Shown: piece by piece, positions 35,373-44,766 of the stretch
Numbering within the stretch: position 1 is the stretch's first letter
Layout of the letters: each line of letters begins with the position of its first letter
Source: Chenopodium formosanum
Lineage: Eukaryota > Streptophyta > Magnoliopsida > Caryophyllales > Amaranthaceae
Length of the DNA stretch: 64,000 nt
NCBI GenBank assembly: GCA_024500155.1
Contig: CM044877.1
Location: forward strand, 67,908,001-67,972,000
Direction: 5' to 3'
Program-made: the position numbers and the translations under genes
The notes under the pieces: model-generated
Told to the model about the DNA's origin: nothing
Databases searched by the model: none
The model's input: only the letters and a program-made list of their open reading frames with translations

Positions 35373-36810
35373 ATCTTTTCAACCTAGTCGGGTTCCATAG
35401 TCTTCGTGGGGCTGTTGAGGTCTTTTAGCTAGTTTGTCCACTCTAGCTTTGGAGATTGGATGAAAATTAGGGTCGAGGACTCATGTTCGCCTTAACGGGG
35501 TTATTTAGATCTTGTTTGGTGAGTTGGATGTTTTGACTCATGTTTCTTCTATTACTGATCCGCGTTCATACGTGTGGGATACTTCTATGGTCCGTTGGTT
35601 TTTCAAGAATGTTACAGCTTCACGTATTTTGTCTCCTGATCGCCCTCACAAACTGATGGATGATTTTGTTTACCTGCAGAAATTTACATGTGATGGCTAG
35701 TTTTCCACTAAATCGGCTTATGCATTGTTGATTCACCCATCTATGGTGCCAGTGGCAAGTGATCCGGTTTCAGCTTCATGGTAGAAGTGCTTTTGGGGAA
35801 TTCCAATTATGTCCATATTAAGGATGTTTTGCTGGAAATTGCTTCATAATTCCTTACCTTTTTTTGCTACTTTGTAGTCCCCGGGACTTCCTGTCAACCC
35901 CGTGTGTGTTCTTTGTCATAATCACTTCAAAACAACTTCACATTTATTTCGCAATATTAATTGTTTGTTTGTTTCTCATCTCTTGACCACCAGTCCCTTG
36001 GGAATCTAGAGTAATTCTTTAAGTGTACACTCGTTTACTCACTAGTTCAAAGAGATGATTTTTCGTTATAAGAATTGTTGGAATTCGCATAGTCTAGCCA
36101 CGTTGATCTTTTTGTAGTATGCTATTTGGCTTACTCGTAATCACATTGTTCTTAGCTATGTGGTCTGGTCTCCCGCTTCAATTCTTCATATTTTTGCAGA
36201 TTGGGTATCGCGTTGTTTGGAGGATGCTACGTTTTCTAGCTTAGTTTTCATGTCCTCTCCTATTACCTCTAGGTTTTTACATGGCTCGTATTCCGGTATT
36301 GCAAACTATTGTATAGTCTTTGATGTCACTTGGAACAGTTGTGATCAGGTTGTAAGGGTTTGTTGGATTTTTAGAGAGGAGTTTTCCTCTATTGTTTTGG
36401 GTAGGTGTGCCCGAGCTTGTCGGACTTCATTAGCTTTACAATCAGAACTACAAGCTTGCTTATGTTCTCTTCAAGATGCTAGATGAAAAGGGTTTTTGAG
36501 ACTTCTACTTTATACGGATAGCACATTGCTTCTTTCCATGTTATGTCGTTCATGTTCCAATAATATTTCCTGTGTTTGGTTGTTAAGGGCTATCAGAGAC
36601 ATTCGGTTACAATTTGATTCTTGTTGAATTCCTTAGGTTCCTCGTCTCTAGGTCTGGTTGACTATTCATGCTCGTCAACATTGTTTTCTTTTCTAGTCGT
36701 TATGATTGTTATTTGTTTTTGTTTCTTTTGTTGTTTCGTTTTTTCCTGCTTTATGTACTTCTGTTTCGTTATTTGAAAACTTTGTCAAAAACAAAAAAAA
36801 TTTAAAAAAA
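35373..36810 (+). pseudogene. LINE ORF2 C-terminus (zf-RVT, RNase H-like) and 3' UTR with poly(A)
   Basis: STKSAYALLIHPSM (about 35705) and LCHNHFKTTSHLF (35915-35950) match the zf-RVT Cys/His region of plant LINEs. About 36430-36560 recalls an RNase H segment (LQSELQACLCSLQDAR, YTDSTLLLSML). The element ends in an A-rich tail at 36787-36810. Numerous stops. Confidence 0.55.
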
Positions 36811-37129
36811 GCCCACTGTGTATATGCATTAGTTAGAAAATTAAATAAAAACAATTAAAAGGTCAAAATTTCATTGGTAATTTGAGAAAAAATAATCCGA
36901 CATCTCCCCTATGTTATTGTTCGTGAACATGACTCTAAAGAGGAAAGACGTCCACCGTTTAAATATCTTCTCTTTGAATGGTGGCTTGGAGTGTAACGAC
37001 AATAAATAAGGAGTGGAGGAAGACTCTGCTTTTTGCTGTTGATGCTGCCGATGATGTTAATAGGAAAAAATATATTTAAAACGAAGGGTGGTTCATTTGT
37101 GGGCCTAGTTCATCTCAGACTATTATCAG
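36811..37129. other. Unassigned stretch between LINE tail and gag-only element
   Basis: About 320 bp, no gene or repeat recognised. Confidence 0.4.
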
Positions 37130-37820
37130 TGTTGTGCTAGAATTTTCACCCTAAATTCCTATGACCTACAGGTAGACAGGTTACAGGTTGCAGATTAGCA
37201 GCGTATAGGTCAAAGGTAGCTGCCAAGTCAAGAAAAAGCAACGGAGCATATTCTCGAGGAATATTCCTAGGAATCTTCGAGTAGGAAAAGGTATAAAATG
37301 TTATCCAAAGAAATCAAACCACTACTAGCAGTCAAGCCGTTGAGAAAGACTAATTCAAACGTGGGAGTACCAAACCTGGTGACGTGGACAGAATGTAGGA
37401 ACAGCTTGAGGTAGTAGCTCCGGATTCCTAGGGATTGTGGGAAAGAGCCGTTGAAGATCTTTTGAGTGCTTTTCTAGTATAAATAGGCAAGCCTAATCAT
37501 TGTACAAGGCATCAGAAAATACATTAACCTTACTGCTAAGCATTATCACAGAGAACACCTATTGTTCTTACTCATTCTATAATCTGTAATCCTTATTGTA
37601 AGTTGTTTCATACAAATACCTAGTGGATTGGTGGACTCTTAGCCACCCGCAGTTTTTACCCTTATTCTTGGGGTTTTCTACGTCATCATTCTTTGTGTCT
37701 TCTCCTCTTCTTCCTCTTTTTCTCTTCCATTAATCTCTGTTAGCATATTTCGCCATTTCAATCCAGCTGTAATTACCGCAACCTAGGTCGAACCTGGTAA
37801 TCAGTTTTTTGACCAAAACA
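37130..37820 (+). repeat. 5' LTR of the gag-only element
   Basis: 691 bp, tgttgtgctag to gaccaaaaca. TATA box agtataaatagg at about 37477-37488. Repeated acaggttgcag/ggtagacaggttacagg units near its start. Confidence 0.7.
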
Positions 37821-37823
37821 GTT

Positions 37824-37841
37824 TGGCGCCGTCTGTGGGGA
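37824..37841 (+). other. Primer binding site of the gag-only element
   Basis: tggcgccgtctgtgggga, three bases after the LTR end. This PBS form is common among plant Ty3 elements (tRNA-Asp-like first eight bases). Confidence 0.7.
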
Positions 37842-37917
37842 TACAGTTAGATAATTCGGCCAATCTTTCACAATAGGAGAATATCTTGATCCAAACGCAA
37901 ATGCATTAATCGAGCAA

Positions 37918-38862
37918 TTGCGAGAAGAGCTGAAAGCCTCCATAGAGCGGAGCCAGAAGCTCGAAGAAGAATCTCAGGCGACTTTAGCAAGACTCAAAGC
38001 TGAATCTGAAGCATCCTTGGAAAAGCTATCCAAAGAGCTGGAATCTGTCAAGAGCAACAAGAAGAAAAGGGTTAAGATCGATGACATACCCCAGTTCACC
38101 CTGGTCTCCTTTGATGAATCTGAAGGCAAAAATGCGGGAGAAGGATCTCGTGATGATGAGGAACAATCTGGTGGGAATCCCAACCCTATGGCTAGGGAAG
38201 TCGCCGTTATTAAAGCCCAAAATCGGAAGATGATGAAACTCCTGACCCGCTCACCAGGTGCTCCTAAACCTGTAGCTTATGAATCTCGTGATGGGTTCAC
38301 TGAATCCCCATTTGTAGAGGAGATTGCTAAAGTACGTATTCCGACAAAGCTAAGCATCCCCTCCTTCCAAAAGATGTACGACGGAACCACTGATCCCCAA
38401 GATCATGTGGCCCAGCACAAGCAAAAGATGTGGCAATTGTCAATTTCGTGGGAACTTATTGAGCCTACCATGTGCAAGTCCTTTGGCGCTACTCTATCTG
38501 GACCTGTACTCTAGTGGCTAATCAACCTGAAGCCGGGATCTATCAGCAGCTTCTCTTACTTGGCAAACAGGTTCTATCAACAATTTGCAACTATCAGGGA
38601 GCTGGAGAGGCAGAGTAGTGACCTGTACCGCGTCGTCCAGAAGCAGAATGAGACAACTAGAGAATATTGGAGCAGGTTCAACAAAGAAATGGTCAGCATC
38701 AAGAACTGTGATCACTCAACAGCCATAGAAGCATTCCGCCAAGGCCTTATTTATCAATCTAGGTTGTATTACGAGTTGACCAGATATCCATGTGCTTCTT
38801 TTGAAGAAGTTAGGACCAGGGTCATGGCTGAAGTTCGTGCAGAAGAAGATGAACCCATCTAA
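37918..38862 (+). pseudogene. gag of the gag-only element (Retrotrans_gag), two breaks
   Basis: The first part (37918-38514, 198 codons) opens with a Glu/Lys-rich coiled coil (SQKLEEESQATLARLKAES) and reaches SIPSFQKMYDGTTDPQDHV, the typical start of the Ty3 Gag capsid region. TAG at 38512-38514 interrupts it. The second part (38560-38862) carries FYQQFATIRELERQSSDLYR and REYWSRFNKEMVSI, the C-terminal half of the Retrotrans_gag domain, and ends at TAA. The zinc knuckle that normally follows is absent. The protein would form the particle in which the RNA is copied. The absence of pol is a property of the element class, not only decay. Confidence 0.8.
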
Positions 38863-39769
38863 GTTCTCGTTCTGGAGTACATGCAGGTAGCTGGGGGCAA
38901 CCTAGGAAGGTCCATACCAGGTTGACAAGGAGCCTACAGGTTAGCTACGCCATAAGGTAAGTATGTACCTAGAAGCTGGAATGTAGCACATCTAAAAACT
39001 TGCCATTTCTAAGAACCTCCTAGGTTGTCTCTAGCTTTCTTCTAAATTTCCTTAAATTATTTCAAGTTATTTCCAAGTTATCAACGCATTATTTCTAACC
39101 TGTTTATTACTTCTAAGTTATTCTCAAGTTACATACATCTTCTTTCTAAGTTAGTTTTTAATATAAAAAATATATATGTTTATTGCTTTAATTTGGTTAT
39201 ATATTTCCGTCAAATCAGTAATAATATAAGCATCGGAGGGCCATTAGCGGCAACACCAACGATCATCTCTAACCTACTTCCTTACAGATTCAATTGGACA
39301 ACCTGAATCCTAGAGATACAATCTGAGTTAAAAGTACAGCTATAACCTGCCAAAGCTACGAATGAACCTAGGGCCAATGCGCCAGATATCAATAACTTTC
39401 GAAGCTACGAATGCACTAAGGGCTAATGCGCCAGATATCAATGACGACCAAAGCTACAACGTACTAAGGGCCAATGTGCCAGATACCAAAGATATTTAAA
39501 GCAAAAGCACAATCGCAGAACAATGAAATTCAAATCAAAGTCTACTTTATTCCAAAGAACCTAGCATCGAATGTTCAAAGTCTAAAGATAAACTAACCTT
39601 TCCCCATGAGCAAAGTAAAGCATATTTTCAAAAGCTAAGATCGACGTTTTAATATTAAGAAGCTGTTGTAACTTTTCGAATCTAAAGAATTATCTTGGGA
39701 AAATTTTATGTCAAAATTTATCTTTCGAAATCATTAAGCTTGCCTCATAGATGCAACAGGTACATCCAA
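38863..39769 (+). other. 3' non-coding part of the gag-only element
   Basis: About 900 bp without an ORF. Contains an imperfect tandem repeat of ctaagggccaatgcgccaga (about 39365-39485, three copies). Confidence 0.55.
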
Positions 39770-39789
39770 GAGACAAGATGGGGGCAAAC
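39770..39789 (+). other. Polypurine tract of the gag-only element
   Basis: agacaagatgggggcaaac lies directly before the 3' LTR start tgttatgcc. Confidence 0.65.
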
Positions 39790-40659
39790 TGTTATGCCTA
39801 AATTTTTACTACAGGTTCAGATTTCTGCAGGTTGCTAGGTTGTAGGTCGCAGGTTGCTGGGTTACAGGTTACAGATTGCTACGTGATCAGCTACCTGGTT
39901 CCATGTATTAAACAAAATCAAACAAAGATATTTCCAAGGAATATTCTAAGAGAATCTAAGTTTGAACGAAGTCAAAGTTATAAGCTTTCCTACAATCAAG
40001 GAGGAAATATTTCCCACCAGGTATAAGTTAATTAGAAATGTTAAATGGATCTGTACCACAAATAAGTCCACATTTGTTGAAGACCAAATCAAGGAGTCAA
40101 ACTACTTCTCCTATTTTCATGGTGGACACTCCCACTATTCTCCAACTAACCACCAGCAAGGAACAAGTCAAAAGGAAAAGGATAAACACAAAGAGAACAT
40201 GGCATGAATCTCGGAGCTGAACTTGACAGCTAACTCCTACTTTCAAGGAATCATCAAAGAAGCTATTACAAGACTTCAAAAGGCTCCCCTATTATAAATA
40301 GGATAGAAGACCATTGTAAAAACACAAGATACGAGCCTTAGGCATCATATTTCATAGTTATTAGCAATTAGTACTAAATGACAAATTCATTCTTAATCAC
40401 AAAACAACCTGTATTGTACCTGTATTTCATTCTTAAACTAGTAGATTGGTGGATTCAACGCAACCCACAGTTTTTACCCTTATTTCTGGGGTTTTTTGCG
40501 TCATCATCTTGTGTCTCTTCTTCCCTTTCCCCTTTGTTCATCTTTCGTAGGCTATTCGCCCCCATTCTTTGAACCTACGTTATCATTCATATCCTCATTA
40601 ATCTAGCTGTTAACCTATAGAACCTGGTCGAATCTAGCGAGCAGATTTTGGCCAAAACA
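39790..40659 (+). repeat. 3' LTR of the gag-only element
   Basis: 870 bp, tgttatgccta to ggccaaaaca, collinear with 37130-37820 but clearly diverged and longer, so the insertion is old. TATA-like attataaatagg at about 40291-40302. Confidence 0.7.
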
Positions 40660-41027
40660 ACCAGTATGTGATACACTATGTGAGATAGCAAGTCACTCAC
40701 ATATTTGGCTAAAGAAAGAGGACTTGAGTGAGCTAGGTAGAGGTGATGCACAAAGCTCCCAACCTTTACTCTTGGATACAAAGCCCGACGTATATATGTT
40801 ATGATAAACAAGAGTAAAGATTGGGACTTTCAATCATCATATAATTAGATAACTAACAAAATATGTAAAGATATACTAAACATAGGAGAAGAATATTCTA
40901 GGGACGTTCTCTATCAGTTTTTGAAAATGAAAGTAAGTAAATTTGAAAAGCAAAATTAATCCCATAAATACCAAATTTGTGGTGTTTAATACTTAGATAT
41001 TGGCCTTAACATGTATCACTCATCATC
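40660..41027. other. Unassigned intergenic stretch
   Basis: No gene or repeat recognised between the gag-only element and the SINE. Confidence 0.4.
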
Positions 41028-41044
41028 ATATTAATCCAAACTTG

Positions 41045-41150
41045 AGAGGGAAGGATAGCTCAAGTGGTTAGAGCTCCCTTCCCGATTCCAGGAGATCATG
41101 GGATCGATTCTCACCCCTGCCCTTGTGGCTCACTAAACACCAATAAAAAA
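41045..41150 (+). mobile_element. Short tRNA-derived SINE with 17-bp TSD
   Basis: The body has a pol III A box (tagctcaagtggttag, about 41055-41070) and a B box (gggatcgattct, about 41100-41111), then a short A-rich tail. Flanking direct repeats atattaatccaaacttg (41028-41044) and atattaatcccaacttg (41151-41167) differ at one base. The boxes are 30-35 bp apart as in tRNA genes. There is no anticodon stem that would make it a functional tRNA gene. Confidence 0.8.
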
Positions 41151-41167
41151 ATATTAATCCCAACTTG

Positions 41168-41763
41168 CTACAAATATAACTAAATTGACATAATGACACT
41201 GAGTAACAAAATTAAATTTATTTAAATTTAAACCCTCATAACTCATACTTTCTCTATTTTTTTTTTAAATGCATCAATCTAACTAGCACATTTCCCAAGA
41301 CGGTACTTTCACCATTAATATCTTTACTTGTCTATTAGTAAAAATTGTAACAAAATTATATTATAAAAGTACATATTGTGACAATTCTAAAGATTTATTT
41401 ATTATATAACAACGTTAATTTATATTATAAAGTAAAAAAAATTAATTAATTCAAACATAATTAACATGTGAATAATGCAAAAGTCATACCGATGCATTTA
41501 AAAAAAAAACAGAACTAAAGAACATTGAAAAGGTATACCGTATACTTTGAATCTTTCCATGAGAGAAATATGTGAAATGCCTAAATATATAGAACTTTGA
41601 AAGTGACGAGGAGATTGAGGTGGGAGTAGAGAGATGAGGAATGAGTTGGGCTATCATTTTACCTATATATAATTCATGTGAATTGTTTCCTAGGGAGTGA
41701 TTCTAGGTAATGCGTAACCGCTAAGTTAGGGGAATATAAAAGGAGAAAAACAAATTATTACAA
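41168..41763. other. Unassigned AT-rich intergenic stretch
   Basis: About 600 bp before the copia LTR. No gene recognised. Confidence 0.4.
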
Positions 41764-42530
41764 TGTATGGGAAAGACTTGATATTATTTGATATGATTTG
41801 GTTAGGATACTTAGTTGGCAAAGATAAGTTTTATGTAAAGTAGTAAAAATTCTTAAATAAACCTGGTCTACAATAAAGTTATTGTAGACCAAGTTTGTCA
41901 CGTGTTTGCTTAGTACTAACTTCTTACTGTACAATTTATTACAAGCAAGCTAAGAATTTATTTTCGTTTTCTCTCTTTCCTCTAAAAGGTTTGACACATC
42001 ACACTTTCTCTCTCTTCCAAGCCCTCACACTTTTTCTCTCTTCTCTTTTCCATTTTCTCTCTCTTCAAAATTGCTTGAATTCAAGCATCTATGGCGAGAA
42101 CTCGAGGTGGTGCAACATTTCAACAGAAAAGAGGTCTTCGTTCTTGTATCGTTGTTGCTCTTTGTTCTGCGTTCTTTGATTTCTGCTTTTTAGAGCGTTT
42201 AATTGTTATTTTTGAGAGATTAATTGTTGTTTTTTAGCGATTAATTGTTGTTTTTTGAGCGATTCATTGTTTTTGTTTTTGAGCGATTTTTTTTTCTTCG
42301 TTGCTGTTTAATTTTTGTTCTTCGTTGTTGTTTAATTTCGTTGATTTATTGTTTTAAAGTTTAATTTTTTTTGTGTTCGATGATGATTTGTGTTTTTTTA
42401 GGTTTTCTTTGTTGTTTTTTGTGTGTTATCTTGATATAATTTGTTGAAATTGAAGCAGATTTGGTTTACGTTTTAGTCTGCATGTGTATGAATTGTGCGC
42501 AATTAGTTCAATTTCATGGTTTTGCTTGGC

Positions 42531-43246
42531 CTATTTCAACTTTGATGGCGTGATTAACAATTCACCAATTTTTAAGTCCTCAGAATAAGCTTCCTGTAAT
42601 TTGTCACAAACTACTTGAGAATCTCCTCCTTCAATGGCCTTTATTTTCAGTTTATAACAATAATTCATGTCGTCTTTCACTATATGACCAATAACATCTT
42701 CTCCTCCAACTTCATTTGACATGTAATTAAAGGATTCCATAGGTTTTAGTCCAGATTCTTGCATGGCCTCAATCGCTTGCCCTATTATTCCAATCATTGC
42801 ACGCTCTGAACGGTGGAAATGGTTCCATTGTGGTCGAGTGAGTGGATGATTGTGCACCAACACATGCTGAACTATCTCAAATTGCCCCTCCTCATTCAAG
42901 TTAGCTATTATCAAAGCATTACAGTTCGTCCTTGTGATTGGAACTCTCCTACTTTGTCTTTTTTTTTTTTAACCGAAGAAGTTTCGTCTGTCAAGAGTTC
43001 TTCTGGAATTTTTTCCTTCTTTTTATCGGAATTTCTTAGTCCAGCTGCAGAGCATACAAAGAAATTTTTTGTGATGATATCTTTAGTTTTGATTTTGCCT
43101 GTTTGTTTTACTTTTCTAACACTAAACCCAACTGCAGTAGCATGTTGACAATATAATTCATGTATTTCCGCAAATGTTGCTCGAGTTTCTCCTACTAACC
43201 AACCACTAATCTCATCATTATTATTTGCACCATCCATAATAATCAT
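42531..43246 (-). pseudogene. FAR1/FHY3-type DNA-binding domain gene, frameshifted and truncated
   Basis: 43246-42914 reads TFAEIHELYCQHATAVGFSV, then KIKTKDIITKNFFVCSAAGL. After a frame change near 42925 it continues RTNCNALIIANL and VHNHPLTRPQWN. The order C...C...C...HNH is the FAR1 (WRKY-GCM1 zinc finger) domain found in Mutator transposases and in their domesticated FAR1/FHY3 relatives. The tail (about 90 residues, to TAG at 42531) lacks the MULE catalytic core and SWIM zinc finger. Whether it decayed from a transposase or was a fragment carried by the element is open. Confidence 0.75.
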
Positions 43247-43442
43247 TTATACAAGTCAAATTGGAGATATTAGAATAGCTTTAACAAAAATAGATCACTA
43301 TACTATCATTAAAGGTAACTATATATGTTACGTAAACGTGGTTTTGCATGTCTATAACTGCTGTAAACCTATTTAATTTTCAATCCAAAGAAATTACGCA
43401 AATCTAGTTTCAATAATACAAATTAATTCCTTAATGCCTAAT

Positions 43443-43724
43443 TTAATTTTCCAAACAAACAATTGCAATTGCATAACCGCTTAAATTCACATTATCAAAT
43501 TCTAAAATCAAATTGCATAATCGTATAATACCTTGAGCTTGCATTAAAGGTTGATTTTTCTCATGAACTTCATTCTCATCCTCAGCTTCAATTATAGTTT
43601 GTTCTCCATCTTCAAGAACTTCGTTCAGATCGAAATTGATGACATTAATATCAAAGTTTTCTATAGTGTCCTGTATATTTTGATTTAGATCCAATTCAAT
43701 TGATTGTATAGAATAATTTTCCAT
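43443..43724 (-). pseudogene. Acidic first exon of the FAR1-type gene (probable)
   Basis: A 93-codon frame starting MENYSIQSIELDLN and rich in Asp/Glu/Asn (EAEDENEVHEKNQPL), just upstream of the FAR1 domain on the same strand. A donor-like ag|gtatta lies at about 43525. The acceptor before 43246 is not clear. Acidic leaders are common in FAR1-type proteins. Confidence 0.4.
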
Positions 43725-44106
43725 GAATTTTGCAGAAATTGATTGATTAGAGATGAATTATAAACCCTAGAATTTATTTAAGAAAATTCGAGCTTTGGGA
43801 AATTTGAGCAAGAAAAAAATTCGAGCTCTAGAAATTTGTTCATGGCGTCGAAATAAAGCTTGGGAAAGAAGTTAGTATGTTGGGCTGGGAAAAAAGAGAT
43901 TCCAATGGGCTTTCCTTTTTGCAGCTTGGTTTGTTTCGCACGTGAGACTTAAAGGTCCACAATAAATTTATTGTGGACCAGGTCCACACAAGAATTTTTG
44001 GTAAAGTAGATAATATTCTTGCCATAAATATCTTGTACTCTATTATATATTTTGGCCAAGAGCCATGAATGAAGGCCAAACAATTATTCTTGATTATTAT
44101 TTCTCA

Positions 44107-44120
44107 TGGTATCAAGAGCT
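44107..44120 (+). other. Copia primer binding site
   Basis: tggtatcaagagct directly after the LTR, one extra base compared with the initiator-Met tRNA site TGGTATCAGAGC. Confidence 0.75.
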
Positions 44121-44148
44121 ATAATTTTTTAAAGAAGATCCTATAGCA

Positions 44149-44766
44149 ATGGCATGTGATACACCTCCACCACCACCTCCACCACCATCAAAAATCGAAC
44201 CTAACTCCCCGTTTTACCTAGGTTCACAAGATAACCCGGATAATTTTATAACCCTGACTCACCTTAAGGGTGATAACTATTGGGCTGCTAATATCTGTAT
44301 GGCATTGGAAGCACGACAGAAATATGAATTTTTTGATCGAACAATAATAGGTTCCGACCCCTCCTTACATTCAATCGGATTGGAACACCATTAATGCAAT
44401 GTTGTTATTTGGATAACCAACACTATTGATCCGGAGGTCAAATCCACCTTTACAAAATATCAAGAAGCCAATTGTTAGAGACCCGGTCATGATGCCTCGA
44501 GTTGTTGGAGTAAACCAATGTGCTCACATTGCAAGAAACGTGGTCACGGTGTAAGTGGTTGCTATGAGCTTCATGGGTATCCAGAGGGTTGGTTTGATCA
44601 CCCAAAGACCGAATGTGCTGGCTATGGGAGGGAGACTGCATCTGGCAAAGGGCGTGGCTCTATGAAGGCCTATGCTGCAAGAAGCAGCAATATAGGGGCT
44701 TCGAGCAATGGCAATGGAGCTTCGGATTCGACCTATTCTAATCAACTATATAATTCTGACCAGTGA
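44149..44766 (+). pseudogene. copia gag with CCHC zinc knuckle (degraded)
   Basis: ATG 44149 starts MACDTPPPPPPPPSK and reaches NSPFYLGSQDNP and LKGDNYWAANICMALEA, the Ale-lineage Gag start. It is cut by TAA at 44392. The zinc knuckle CSHCKKRGHGVSGC (CX2CX4HX4C) with ELHGYPEGW is at 44521-44590 in another frame. A deletion between them removed most of the capsid region. Confidence 0.75.

Larger units (their letters stand above)
37130..40659 (+). mobile_element. Non-autonomous gag-only LTR retrotransposon (TR-GAG type)
   Basis: Direct terminal repeats 37130-37820 and 39790-40659, PBS at 37824, gag, then a polypurine tract before 39790. The internal region is only about 2 kb and stops after gag: no protease, RT, RNase H or integrase. 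Flanking pentamers atcag (37125-37129) and accag (40660-40664) match at 4 of 5 positions, a plausible aged TSD. It would need pol from a full Tat-type element. Confidence 0.75.
41844..44000 (-). mobile_element. Mutator-like element carrying a FAR1-type gene fragment
   Basis: The exact 9-bp TSD GTAAAGTAG lies at 41835-41843 and 44001-44009. The ~60-bp terminal inverted repeats contain an internal palindrome: acctggtctacaataaag...ttattgtagacc on the left, and the counterpart with one base changed at each site on the right. Both are followed by cacgtg inward. It inserted in the 5' LTR of the copia element. Only a FAR1 DNA-binding region and an acidic N-terminus remain; no MULE transposase core. 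Confidence 0.85.

Noticed and set aside
41053..41111. tRNA gene
   Set aside because: A and B boxes are present, but there is no cloverleaf or anticodon arm, and a TSD and A-tail show it is a SINE.
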